Below are positions 45,914 through 56,808 of a stretch of 64,000 nucleotides of DNA, piece after piece; position 1 is the stretch's first letter; every line of letters begins with the position of its first letter. The stretch spans positions 124,001-188,000 of the forward strand of contig KV423932.1 in NCBI GenBank assembly GCA_001632435.1. The letters are read 5' to 3'. This DNA comes from Calocera cornea HHB12733. Its lineage: Eukaryota; Basidiomycota; Dacrymycetes; Dacrymycetales; Dacrymycetaceae. A model generated the notes under the pieces. It was not told the DNA's origin. It saw only the letters and a list, made by a program, of their open reading frames with translations, and made no database searches. Made by a program: the position numbers and the translations under genes.

Positions 45914-48900
45914 TCACTGCACATACACCCAGCGCGTCCCCTCCCGCTTCTGCGTCATGAGCACGGGCGGGAGCTCCCACCCCGCCGGTCCGAAGCGGGG
46001 CACCACGTGCACCTGCCTCGTCTCCCCTCCCAGCCTGGCTGCCTTCAACTTCCCACCGCCGAGCGCTCCAGCGCCCGGGGGGAGCTGCATGGGCTTGGAG
46101 AACGTGCACAGGGAGCGGCCGAGCGTCGCCAGCCACGCCGGGTTGACCACTGTGAGCGTCTTGATGTATGGCTTGCTCGTGCGGACGACCTCGAGGAAGA
46201 GGAGGTACTCCGGGGGCAGGCCGTGGAACAGCACTGACGAGGGGTGGACGAACACGTCCTCGTCCACCCCGAGCGCGCGGTACGCCACGCCCCTGCAGGA
46301 AGCGTACTTCGCCCCCGTTGCCGAGGCTGGGTAGGCCACGTCCTTCCGCACCGCGACGTGATCAACGAACCCGGCCGTGAGCAGCTGCCGCAGCGCTTTC
46401 AGCTGCACCTCACTCGGCGGGTCCAGCCGCGGCGCGAAGGGCGGGACGATGTCGCCAAAGTTTGCGCGGACGATCGCGGTGATCTGCGCGCGGAGCTTGC
46501 GCATCTCCTCCATCGCTTTTGGGCGTACGAAATGCTTGGCGCAGAAGGAGGCGGTGCCGCCTTCGTACTCATAGGCACCGACTACGGCCAGGATGCGGAA
46601 GATGTCGCTCGTGCCGTTGCCGAGCGCTGCGTAGGCGGCTTGGGAGTCGAAGAACGCTTTGCGGCGGCGCTTGCGCTCCTCCTTCGCTCGGAGGTCCTCG
46701 TTCTTGATATTTGCGAGCTCGTCGTCCATATCTTCATCCTCTCTAGCACCGTCATCGTCTTTCTGGCCAATGACGTCCTCTCGTAGGAAAGGATCACCAA
46801 CCGACAGACCAGCGACGATGGCAATGACATACGGCAAGCATCCGTGCTGTTTCCCAGCCACGAGCATCTTCGCGAACCTCGGTGCAACGGGGAAGAGCGC
46901 CATCGCCTTGCCAAGCTCTGTGATCCTCCCCGATAGCGCGTTGTCCTTGTTCCCAGGACTCGGCGGCTCCAGCGCGCCAAGGTGGACCAGCAAGCTCTCC
47001 GCCTTCCGGAGGGCCATCCGGTCCGGCGGCGTCGGGAAGGGAAAGTTGACAACCGCATCGATGTTCATGCTCTTCATCTGGAGGACGACTCCCTCGATCG
47101 GCATGCGCAGGATCTCGGGCTGCGCGAACGGCTCAAAGTGGTTCTCGAACACGGCTGAGGAGTACAGGCGATAGCAGTGACCAGGCCCGGTACGACCCGC
47201 ACGACCCGCTCGCTGTGCCGCAGAGGCCTTGGACTCCCAGCTGACCTGGTACGACTGAATGCCGCTCGAGATGTCGTATTTGCGTTCCTTGGCGCGCCCG
47301 CTGTCGACGACGTAGCGGATTGCGGGGATTGTCAGTGACGTTTCAGCGACGTTTGTCGCGACGACGATGAGGCGGGCGTCGGCTGGTGGGTCTTGGAAGA
47401 CGCGCATCTGCTTGTCGCCTGGGAGAAGGGAGTAGAGAGGCAGGATATGCATGGGAACTGGAGAGGATGTGAGTTAGGATACGCCCGTAGAACAGCATAT
47501 ATCAAGCGCACCATCGAACGCGTCTGTCTCCGACGGCTTCTCATCGCCTTCCTCGTCCTCCACGTTATACTCATCGTCGCTGTTCACGTCCTCGCCGAGA
47601 TCCCCATCCTCATCAGCAGCAATCTCGTCCCCCCTCTCCCCAAGATCCACCTCCTCGGCCTCGACGTCCCCTAGCCTGGCGCTGACCGCGACAGGCGCGT
47701 CATCGCCCTTCTCCTCCTCCTCAACCCTGCCAACGCGCGAGACAGCCGCTAGGCTAGCCCTCCTCCTCCTCTCCATCTCCTTCCTGCCCCACCGCCGCTC
47801 AAGCCGCTTACAAACCAGCTCGATCTCCCTCTGCCCCGTGAGGAAGACGAGCACGCCCCCGCCCGGCAGGCGCGTGTGTATGCGCTCCACCTTGCGCACG
47901 GCCTCGGCGACGTAGTCCGGGGCGGTGCGGCGCGAGAAGTGGACGGTGACGGGGTGCTGCCGTGCTGGGACGTGGATGAGCGGGGGCGGGGTGGGGAAGA
48001 GGACGGTGTTGGAGGTGAAGTCGGAGATGCGCAATGTAGCGGACATGATGATCAGGCGTAGAGGCTGCATACAGTCCCGTTAGCACGACCTGCCTACTAT
48101 GAGCGAAATCCGAGCGCACCTTGCCGGTCCCCTCAACAAACCGCCTCTCCCGGAGCTTCACGACCCTGCTAAGCACGCCGACGAGCACGTCGGTGCCCAG
48201 CGTCCGCTCATGGGCCTCATCAACAATGACGACGCTGTACCTCTCGAGCAGGAAGTCGCTCGCGAGCTCCCGGAGGAGCACCCCGTCCGTGACGAACTTG
48301 ATCCGGGTCTCCGGCGCGGTGGTCTGGTCGTAGCGCACCGCGTGGGCGACGAGGGGGGGAGGGAGGGCGAGCTCGTAGCTCACCCGCTGGGCGGTGGACA
48401 TGGCCGCGACCCTGCGCGGCTGGGTGACGGCGATCATCCCGGGGTTATCGCTCCCGGGGCTGCCGAACCCGGCCTCGTAGAGCATGCCCGGCACCTGGGT
48501 CGTCTTCCCACTCCCCGTCTCGCCACACACGACACTGACGGTGTTCAGCAGGACGGTCTCGAGCAGCTGCTGCTCCTCGGCGACGATGGGGAGGAGGAGG
48601 CGGGAGGCTGCGACGGCCGGCGGGCGCTGCAGGGGGACGAGGTTGTGCGGGTTTGGGGGCAGGGCGCGGAGCGCAAGCGCGAAGGGCGTGCTGGGCGGGG
48701 GGAGGTGGGCGCCGAGCGGGCCCGAGGGGAGGTGCGGCTTGGGCCGCGGGTCGGCGATGCGGGGGACGACGGCGATGTGCGGGAGTGTGGAGGGGTCCAC
48801 GTCCTCCGAGTGTGGCAGAGGCTCAGCAGAAGTGTCGGGCGCGGGAGCGGCACGCGCAGAGGGCGTATCGAAGCCCTTGGCAATATCGAGCTGCTTGTTG

Positions 48901-49988
48901 GCCCAGTCCTTGAAGCCGCCGAGCGTGCGCTTGCGCTTGCCGAGCACCGAGTCGGGCGGGAGGGGCGCTCGTCGTCCAGGATGCAGTGACTCTTCCTCGC
49001 TGCCTTCGTCGCTCCCAGTCTCTCCCTCATCTTCATCGTTCTCCTCGCCATCTTCTCCTTCACCACTGTCCTCTGCCCCCGCTTCCCCCACCCGCTCCCG
49101 CTCGCCCCCCTCGTCCTCCTCATCCCAAGCCGAATCAGAACTATCAAACGCGCTGCTCTCCCCCTCCTCCGGTTCGGGCGTATGAGCGCGGCGCGGCTTC
49201 TTCGTCTTCCGCTTGCGCTTCACCACGACCGGAGTGACACGGGTGCCGTCGGGTCGTTTGGCCAGGGCGCCGCCTAGAGCTGAAGCCGGAGCTGATGCGG
49301 GAAGGGGCGGTGGGATGGCTGTTGTAGATGTCGGTAGAGGGGCCGGTGTGTCGGGCTCGGGTTCGCTGAACCCCTCCCAAGCGAGCTCAGTCGGATCGCC
49401 CTCCGCCTCGTCTCCGGAGGGCACATCCAGATCCAGATCCAGATCCAGATCCACATCCTCAGTCACATTCTCCTCCTGGCCCACCCCCCTCCTCCTCAGC
49501 GCCCTCCTCACGCCCCTATCCTCCTCCCCCTCCCTGACTTCCCTCCAAGTCCTCAGCCTCCCACTCCCAAGGGTGGCACTGCTGACGAGCCCGAGGGCGT
49601 CTGGCATCTCCCTCTGCTGCCGCTCGAGTTTCTTGAGTATCTGCGCGCGCTCCTCCTTGGCGAGCTTCTTGAGGATCCACTGCTCCATGCGCTTGCGCTT
49701 CTTGGCGGACATCTTGGGCTCGCCCCGCGCGGCCAGCTCGGCGGCGAGACGCGCCTGGCGGAGGGCTGCGCGCTGCTCTTTGCTCTTCGGGAGGATGATC
49801 TCCGCGTTGGCGTCCTGCTCCTGCTCCTGCTCCTGCTCCTCTTCCCGTGGCTGCACATCGACTGAAATAGGTGCAGGTGGTGCAGGCCCATGCTCGACGT
49901 TGGCGGTGGAATGCCGCTTGTTCTTGCTCCCCCCGGACTTGGTGGACTGGCGGGCGCGGGCGTTGTGGCGGACTCTGAGGTGGCCCAT
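45914..49988 (-). CDS. ECM16: DEAH-box RNA helicase Dhr1/ECM16 (DHX37)
   Basis: Three exons, 48120-49988, 47512-48064 and 45914-47457, give 1321 aa (yeast Ecm16 is 1267). The N-terminal 480 aa are charged, with a basic helix ([20 protein letters not shown]) and acidic low-complexity stretches. The helicase core shows GETGSGKTT at 489-497, [23 protein letters not shown] at 590-596, SAT at 631-633, [33 protein letters not shown] and QRAGRAGRT, followed by the HA2 and OB-fold domains. Acidic insertion [20 protein letters not shown] sits between the RecA domains, as in other Dhr1 proteins. Dhr1 removes U3 snoRNA from pre-rRNA in the nucleolus. It is divergent from HSP20. Confidence 0.93.
49430..49456 (-). 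repeat. Hexamer repeat (GATCCA) in ECM16
   Basis: Four to five tandem gatcca units on the plus strand, coding alternating Leu-Asp in the acidic N-terminal region. Confidence 0.8.
49811..49842 (-). repeat. Hexamer repeat (CTCCTG) in ECM16
   Basis: Four to five tandem tcctgc units on the plus strand, coding alternating Glu-Gln near the N-terminus. Confidence 0.8.
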
Positions 49989-50076
49989 GGGTGGCGTGTA
50001 CCGCTCGCTGTCGGTTCGAGAGGTGGATGTCGCCCAGAAAGCCCCAGTCGCCGGCGGAGATATTCCGGTCTTGTCC

Positions 50077-50100
50077 GAGTACTGTACTCACAGTACAGTG
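50077..50100. repeat. Palindrome GAGTACTGTACTC with flanking CAGTACAGTG
   Basis: GAGTAC-T-GTACTC at 50077-50089 is a perfect inverted repeat with a one-base centre. It contains the 9-base motif at 50079-50087. An overlapping second half-copy, CAGTACAGTG, follows at 50091-50100. Confidence 0.8.
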
Positions 50101-50360
50101 GTCCGGCCAGAGCACTCGCGGGTACGAACCCTCACCAGGGTCTTCCCTCGAAAAACCGCAATCCGCCGGTGCGGAGGCAACTCTTGAAATTGCCATTCCT
50201 GGAGAGCAGCATGTGATTCCCGCGTCGCGCCGGGGAGGTTCTGGACGCTTCTGGACCCGACGAGCGCGTCCTCGCCCCGTTCCCGCCCATGCGCGGATTA
50301 CTGCATTGGGCCTCCCGCGCGTATGGTGTAGGCGGGTGACGTGCGAGCGACGAGGGCGGT

Positions 50361-50405
50361 TTCTGGAACGGCCGGGAAAGGCCGGTCCCGGCGGGGGTTC
50401 GAGAA
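50361..50405 (+). promoter_or_regulatory. Heat-shock elements of HSP20
   Basis: Two perfect TTCnnGAA dimers lie at 50361-50368 (TTCtgGAA) and 50398-50405 (TTCgaGAA). The second is followed by a further TTC at 50413-50415. Weaker TTCtgGA half-copies occur upstream near 50239-50253. This is the binding pattern of heat-shock factor Hsf1. Confidence 0.75.
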
Positions 50406-50438
50406 GGTGCGATTCCATCTCGCTTTGCGCTTTGCGCG

Positions 50439-50444
50439 TATAAA
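50439..50444 (+). promoter_or_regulatory. TATA box of HSP20
   Basis: TATAAA 120 bases upstream of the ATG and 34 bases downstream of the second heat-shock element. It is one of the few clear TATA boxes in the window, as is normal for strongly inducible genes. Confidence 0.75.
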
Positions 50445-50563
50445 GGGCGCTCATGGACACGGCCGAGTGCCCTCAGCAAGCTCATATCCTTCTCGCGCGC
50501 AACCAACGCACACAGCACACCACACCCACCCACAACCCACCACACCCAAAACCACACGCAACA

Positions 50564-51178
50564 ATGTCCCTTCTCCGCTACATGCTGAACGACCTCCGCC
50601 CGCTCGTGCGCATGCTCGACGAGCCCCTCGTCCCCTCCCGCCTCCCGAGCACCTCGGCCTTCCTCAACTCGCCCTTCCTCCGCGACCCCTTCTCCCGCGA
50701 CCCCTTCTTCCGCGACGCGTTCGAGGAGCTGCGCCAGCCCGCGCTGGACGTGCACGAGGACAAGCAGGGAAAGGCCTACGTCGTCGAGGCCGAGCTGCCG
50801 GGCGTGAAGAGGGAGGACGTCGAGGTCAGGATCGCCGAGGGCGGCAGGGGGCTCACGATCGAGGGCAGGGTCAGCCGCCGCGCGCCCGTCCAGGGCGAGC
50901 AGCTCGTTGATGCCCCCGCCTCCGCCGGCGCGATCGAAGGCAACACCGCGGCCGACAGCACGGCCGTTTCCACCGGCCAGGCCGAGACGGCCGTCGGGCA
51001 GCCCGGGTCCGGCCCTGCGCAGGGCTGGCAGACGTACGAATCCACCTTCTCCCGCAGCGTCACGTTCCCCAAGCCCGTGAGCGCGGACGGCGTCAAGGCG
51101 CGGCTCGAGAACGGCGTGCTGAGCTTGACGCTGCCGCAGGTCGAGGAGCGGGGGAGCGTGCGCGTTGACGTGGAGTGA
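50564..51178 (+). CDS. Small heat-shock protein, HSP20 family
   Basis: A single exon of 204 aa. The ATG at 50564 (MSLLRYMLNDLRPLVRMLDE) follows the TATA box and a CA-rich leader; an upstream in-frame ATG lies too close to the TATA box to be used. The alpha-crystallin domain runs from about residue 57: PALDVHEDKQGKAYVVEAEL, then PGVKREDVEVRI and GLTIEGRV. It resumes with YESTFSRSVTFPKPVSADGV, KARLENGVLSLTLP. About 50 Ala/Gly/Thr-rich residues are inserted between these halves at the dimerisation loop. It acts as an ATP-independent holdase. Absence of introns and the heat-shock elements fit an acute stress gene. Confidence 0.93.
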   Translation: MSLLRYMLNDLRPLVRMLDEPLVPSRLPSTSAFLNSPFLRDPFSRDPFFRDAFEELRQPALDVHEDKQGKAYVVEAELPGVKREDVEVRIAEGGRGLTIEGRVSRRAPVQGEQLVDAPASAGAIEGNTAADSTAVSTGQAETAVGQPGSGPAQGWQTYESTFSRSVTFPKPVSADGVKARLENGVLSLTLPQVEERGSVRVDVE

Positions 51179-52188
51179 ACGGCTGCGCCCGAGTACAGTA
51201 CCCGAGTGCGACTAGCCTCAGGGCCGGGCCCAGGCACAGGGCACACCATTCAGAGTCTCCGGATCCGAGGAAGGGTCGGGTTGAAAGAAGGACGGCAAGG
51301 CAGGGAAGACGGACTGGACTGGTTCAGCGGATGACAGCACCCCTCGGTTTTGTGCACCACTCATCGCATTTGTACTGTACGAAAACATAGCTTAATGCAC
51401 CGCCTGCACTTCCCTGTAGTACACCCCGAACAAATTCTGTATTCCCCGTTCTTTTCTTGAAATCGAACTGTCTGTGTGGACAGTGTGGTCGGGCGCGGAA
51501 AGGCGCACAGTCAGGGCTGCTGCCAACACTTGTACGCCAAGATGCCTGCTCTCCTAGTCTCTGCGTGCCAGCGGCAGGATACGAACGGCGATAAATGGTT
51601 TCAAGGGATCAGTTCTGCAAATCTCGGTACAGTACGCAGCACGGTATCGGTCAGCGCATGGACCGCGTGCTGTACAGTACGTGTAGATACAGTACGGTGG
51701 TGGATATGCGGCTGGATATGCGACCAGATCCAGTGTGCGCATATGTAGTACTAGTAAGAAAGCGCGGATGACTCACGTCCCAGCCTAGATACAGTATCGG
51801 CAACCGGATCTCCCTCTTCGGATGTGTTCTGTTGGCTCGGGAGCGGCGCTAGGCGCCCACCGTCACCGTCGCGTCCCTGCGCGACTGGACGACTATCTTA
51901 GCGCCGACTGCCGGTCGCGCGATAAGTGAATGGGCCGCGCGCCTCCACTCGCGGGGCCGGGGCCGGGCTGTCGACCCGCCGGCTTCGGCTCGTTTAGCCG
52001 GCGCCGATACGCCATTAATCTTTACTGTCCGTTTCTGCTGGGAGATACGGTACAGTACAGTATTCGGGGGCTGTCTCTGTCTCATCTCCGCCGTGCAACC
52101 ACCGGCAGCGTTGCCTGGTCGCTTCTCCTCCTGTCACCATAAAGCCCCCAGCCTCACCGGCGGACACCGTCGACTGCGAGCACCAGCC
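51179..52188. other. Intergenic region rich in GTAC[A/T]GTAC motifs
   Basis: 1.0 kb between HSP20 and the MFS transporter. No gene was recognised. Five exact 9-base motif copies and several partial copies lie here. The right end should contain the MFS promoter. Confidence 0.55.
51193..52058. repeat. Cluster of five GTAC[A/T]GTAC motifs
   Basis: Exact copies at 51193-51201, 51372-51380, 51627-51635, 51672-51680 and 52050-52058. Partial TACAGTAC at 51688-51695 and TACAGTA near 51786. The 52050 copy runs on as GTACAGTACAGTA. Confidence 0.8.
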
Positions 52189-53941
52189 ATGACAGTCGAG
52201 AGCACCGACGGCCCCACGACGGCGCAGGGCGAGCGCGCGCCGCTCCTCTCCACGAGCGCGTCGTCCACCACGCTGACCGAGGCCGAGGGCGCCCACAGCG
52301 CAGCCAATGCCGCCGAGGAGGGGGACAAGAAGCTGCCGATGCTGCAGATCCTCCTGCTGTGCTACGCCTCCCTCGGCGAGGGCGTCGCCTTCATCTACAT
52401 CTTCCCCTTCATCAACCAGATGATCGTCGAGCGCGCGGGCATCCCAGAGACAGACGTCGGCTTCTGGAGCGGCCTCATCGTGCGCACCACCTTCCCCTGC
52501 ACGCTCTGACATCGAGGACAGCGGGCTGACGCACAGCCCAGGAGAGCCTCTACTCGTGCACCCAGACAGTGGTCATGATCTTCTGGGGCCGCATCTCAGA
52601 CCGCTACGGCCGCAAGCCCGTGCTCGTCGCCTGCGGCGCGGGCGTGTGCGCGATGGTCACCCTCTTCGGCACGTCCAACTCGCTCTGGCAGATGGTCGCC
52701 TACCGAGCCATGGCGGGCATCTTCGCCGGGTCGTTCGTGTGCGTGCGCACCTCTCCGTCCCTTTCCCCTCCAGGCCAGCACTGACCGCGAGCACAGCACC
52801 ACCCGCACGATGATCAGCGAGAACAGCACCTCGCGCACGCAGGCCCGCGCCTTCAGCTACTTCCAGTTCGCGGGCAACATCGGCCTCTCCGTCGGCTCCA
52901 TGTTCGGCGGCGCGCTCGCCAAGCCCGCCGAGCAGTTCCCGGAGCTGTTCGGAAACAGCCAGCTGCTCATAAAGTACCCCTACCTCCTCCCGTGCATCAT
53001 CTGCGGCGCGCTGCCGGGCACGTCGAGCATCCTCCAGTTCTTCTTCCTCAAGGAGGTGCGTTTGGTGCCTGGCTGGTCCTGCGTTGGTGCTGACGGTGCG
53101 GGGCAGACCAAGCCGGTCGCGAAGGAGGGCGCTGAGCCGGAGGAGCTCCCCTCACTCAAGAGCATCCTCTCCGCGCCCGGTGTGTGGATCACGGTTGCCA
53201 TCTTCCAGATGGGCTGGTTCATCGGCAACGCCTACACCGTCGGTACGTCTCTTCCCCCCCCCACCCCGTCGCACCCAGCCGTGCCTAACAGCAGCACCCG
53301 CAGTCGTCCCGATCTTCCTCTACACACCCGTCGAGCTCGGCGGCGTCGGCTTCGAGCCCACCATGATCTCCGCGTGGATGGTCGTGACGGGGCTGACGCA
53401 GGCCGCCTGGCTCCTCATCATCTTCGCCCCGCTGCAGCACCGCTTCGGCACGGGCAACGTCATGCGCGCGTGTGGCTGGCTCCGCATGTTCGTCCTCGCG
53501 GGCTTCCCGTGCTTGAACATCCTCCTCAGGCACGGCAACACCGCGGGCTTCTGGACGCTCGCCCCCTTCTGCATCGTGGGGGCGACGGGCGTAACGATGG
53601 TCTACAGTGCGTGCCCCGTCTCTCTGTCAGGGCATCCCAAGCCCGTGCTGACGAAACACCTCGCAGCCGGTGTCCAACTAGCGCTGAACGACATCTGCCC
53701 CTCCCCGCTCGCCCTCGGCACCCTCAACGGCGTAGCGATGAGCCTCTCCTTCGGCCTGCGCGCCGTGATCCCCGCGACGTTCGGCAGCATCTTCGCCCTC
53801 GGCGTAAAGTACAACATCCTGGGCGGCTACCTCGTCTGGGCCGTCCTGCTCGCCTTCGGAGCCTCGTTCATCGTCCTGCTGCGGTACATGCCGGCCAAGG
53901 CGGAGGGGAGGCGGCACTGGGCGAACGCGTTTGGGGAGTGA
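52189..53941 (+). CDS. Major facilitator superfamily transporter
   Basis: Six exons, 52189-52479, 52542-52738, 52797-53055, 53107-53242, 53304-53606 and 53667-53941, give 486 aa. The ATG at 52189 (MTVESTDGPTTAQGERAPLL) was used; a longer frame upstream starts at GTG. Twelve hydrophobic spans are expected. The family motif A is seen as FWGRISDRYGRKPVLVACGA after TM2, and YRAMAGIFAGSF corresponds to TM4. The cytosolic loop between TM6 and TM7 carries KPVAKEGAEPEELPSLKSIL. It most resembles the fungal and plant zinc-induced-facilitator/TETA-like MFS group; substrate unknown. Every intron is about 51-62 bases and all phases chain. Confidence 0.9.
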
Positions 53942-54079
53942 GTGGGTGGGTACGTGTTTTCTTGGGTTGTGGTTCGCAAAAAATGCATCTCCCTCTCTTA
54001 GATGTCCTGTCGTCATTATCTCTCAGTTTTAGAAAATAATGTATGTGTTGTCACGCAGACACGGACTGGATATCGAGAC

Positions 54080-56524
54080 CTACAACTTCAAGAGAGAAGC
54101 TCTAGGAACGGCCTTCGCCTTGCTCTTGCCCTTGCTCTCCTTACCGATGACAGTGACACCCCTGCCCTCCTTGACAACCCTCTTCAGCGCCTCCTCCTTC
54201 TCGCCACGCACGCCCCTCTTCCCCTTCTTCCCCTCAACAATACCATTCGCCGCCTTGCCCTTGCCGAAGAACTGCACAGCCTGGCCGAGCCGCTCATGCT
54301 CATGCCTGAACGCGCTCTTGTTCTTCCGCCGCTGCGCCCTCTTCTCCTCGGGTGTCATTTCTGACTTGGACACGAGCGCGGATGTGGAGCTCGCGAAGAC
54401 TTCCTCGGGTGCCAGCATTGTCGCGGCGCTGTTTGTGGTAGGCATGGCAGACTCCATCGAGATCGACGGGAGATTCGAGACGGTCTGGATAGTCGCTTTG
54501 GGCTGGAAATATTGTGAGCACGAGACTTTCAGAAAAAGAGACACGAACGTACAGCCTTGGGCGTGAAGTGTGCGTTGCTCAAGGCATCCAGCTTGTACGC
54601 GATGTCCTCCCACATCTTCTCGATCTCCTCATGCTCCTTCTTGAGCTTGCCATCGCGATCATCCACGATGCTGGTATCGCCCGTCCGTGCCGCAGTATAC
54701 TCGTCCTCGTATATCTGCGCCAGGGACTTCTGGCTGCGCGTGTCCTGGAGCTCGAACATCCTGCTGGGCAGGAAGGGCTTGTCGTCGACGGGCCGCTTGC
54801 GCACGACGTCGTTGAAGTCGTTCGCCACTATCCGCCGCTTGATGAGCTCCTCCAGCGTCCGCGTCGTCTCCTCGGTGATGACCGGCACCTGCTTGGCGAC
54901 GTGCTCGAAGTCGAGGTCCTCCTCGAGCAGGCTGTTGACGGGCCGCCCGCGTGCGCCGGCTTCGCCCATCAGCGTCCAGTCTTTTACGCCGACGTTCTCC
55001 GCTTCGAGCGCTTGGATCTGCGCGGAGAGCGCCGCGAGGCGCTTCTCGTGCGTGGACAGGTTCGCAGCTTCAGTCTCTTCGTCGTCCTCCCCGAAGAGGT
55101 CGTCCTTCAGGCGGGTGATGGTCTCAGCACCCTTCTCAAAGTCCGCGTCGTCCTCTTCATCCTCATCCTCCATATCCTCGGCGCCGTCCTCCTCGCCAAA
55201 CTGCGCGTCAAAGTCGTCCATGCCCTCCATAGCATCCCCTTCGCCCTCCTCCTCACTCTCATCCTCATCAACCATTTCCACCCCGTCCTCATCGATCTCG
55301 CCGCCCATAAACGGGTACTGACTCAGGTCAAAGTCCAGCTTCATCCGCTTCCCCTTCGGCTTGATCGTCTTGACCCGCACGGCCTCGCTGAACCGCACGC
55401 TGCCCTTCCTGCTTGAGCCTTCAGCCGGAGCTTGGGCAGCAGCAGCGGGCTTGGGCCGGAGGGCTTTGCCGGGCGGCTTGAGCCCGCGCACGGGGGCGAA
55501 GAACTCCCGGTAGGTCGGCTCGGCCTCCTCCGCCGCCTCTTCCTCCTCGTCCACAGCGCCGAACAAGTCCACATCTTCGTCCTCCTCCTCTTCGTCCTCC
55601 CCGTCCACTCTCAGGCTGCCCACACCCTGCAAGCGCGCCTCCATCGCCTCGGTCTCCCTATTAAAGTCGTCGATCGAGAAGAACCCGTCGTCGAGCGTCG
55701 GGTGCCTGGGGCGCGAGCGCAGGGAGGGCTTGAGGGCGCGCGAGCCGGGAGCGTCCATGTCGATATCGTCTTGCTCGGAGTCTGAGTCGTCGTGGTCGTG
55801 CAGGTCCTCGATGCCTTCCTGTCCGTAGCCTTCTTCCGGGTCCGCGCCATCTTCTTCTTCCTCGTCATCCTCCTCAGTCTCGTCTTCCGTCAGACTGGGG
55901 TCCTCATCGTCCTCATCGTCCTCGTCCTCGTCATCGTCGTCATCCATGCCCTCGGGCAGCGTCTCCGGATCATCATTGAGCAGATCCATCATCTCACTGG
56001 CACTCATGCCCGTCTCCTCCCCCACCCCCAAGCCATCGCTCGTCTCCAGGATCGCCTCAGCCATGGCACAAACGCGCTTAGCGCGCAGCTCGAGCTGCTC
56101 CCAGATCTGGCCTTCGTCCATGCCGGAGGTATAGAGCTCTGTGAGCGGGGTGCGGGAGATCGCGGAAGCTATGCTTGGGGGGAGGGGGGGCGGGGAGGCG
56201 CGCTTGCGTTTTTGGCCGGCGAGGGGCGGCGGCGCTGCTGCTTCGACCGTGGAGCGTAGGAGAGACTCGATAGCCGGGTAGGCGGCGGTTTCGGCTTGCA
56301 GCGCTGTGGGATAGATACGGTCAGAGATTGTCTAGGAGACGTGGTGCGAGGAGCCCACCATTGTCAAAGATGAATTTGGCGGCCTCGAGGCCCGCAGCGC
56401 GGATGTCGTCGTCACCAGCCGCGAGCCCCTCGACCTTGTGGTCCACCAGGTCCGTGAGCGTCTTGAGCTGCACGGGGAGGTCGACGACGGCGTCCATATC
56501 GACCTGTGTGAGTTGAATGGCCAT
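54080..56524 (-). CDS. MPP10: U3 snoRNP protein MPP10
   Basis: Three exons, 56359-56524, 54553-56303 and 54080-54502, give 779 aa. The start MAIQLTQVDMDAVVDLPVQL was chosen; an in-frame ATG 66 bases upstream is possible. The family shows as ELYTSGMDEGQIWEQLELRA, long Asp/Glu-rich acidic stretches, PTYREFFAPVRGLKPPGKAL, KRMKLDFDLSQYPF, THEKRLAALSAQIQALEAEN, DWTLMGEAGARGRPVNSLLE, DLDFEHVAKQVPVITEETT, RTLEELIKRRIVANDFNDVV and KKEHEEIEKMWEDIAYKLDA. MPP10 with IMP3 and IMP4 anchors U3 to pre-18S rRNA in the small-subunit processome. The C-terminus is basic and nucleolar in type. Confidence 0.93.
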
Positions 56525-56808
56525 CGACGCAGCCTGAGCTGGGCAGGCAAGTTTTCTGAAGAGAGCGCACCAAATCGCACCGCCTAGCATTTTGTCGGTA
56601 CCCTTAGCGGCTGTGCTGTCATCTCCCAAGCGGCTGTGCTGCCGGCGCTTTGCCTCCGCTTCGCTTCCGGCGACGCGTCGCGTCGACCGCCGAGCGCGTC
56701 AACGTCCCGTTCCCGAGGCAGGCGCATGCCCCGTCGCACATTGCACATTCCAACTCTCGTTCCCTCCTCCTCGCCCCCCTCCCTCCCAGGTCTGCGTACA
56801 GCACACCC
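56525..56808. promoter_or_regulatory. Divergent promoter, MPP10 and ASK1
   Basis: 284 bases between two divergent start codons. Both promoters must lie here. No TATA box was seen; a TCCTCCTCGCC-type pyrimidine tract precedes the ASK1 start. Confidence 0.45.

Larger units (their letters stand above)
49989..50563. promoter_or_regulatory. Divergent promoter, ECM16 and HSP20
   Basis: 575 bases between two divergent starts. It contains heat-shock elements and a TATA box near HSP20 (separate entries), and a 13-base GTACTGTAC-type palindrome nearer ECM16. Confidence 0.6.

Noticed and set aside
48099..48989. Plus-strand open frame of 296 codons opposite ECM16
   Set aside because: It is antisense to the conserved helicase core, whose reading on the minus strand is unambiguous.
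54514..55416. Plus-strand open frame of 300 codons opposite MPP10
   Set aside because: Antisense shadow of the acidic MPP10 coding region; the codon bias of acidic stretches leaves the opposite strand open.
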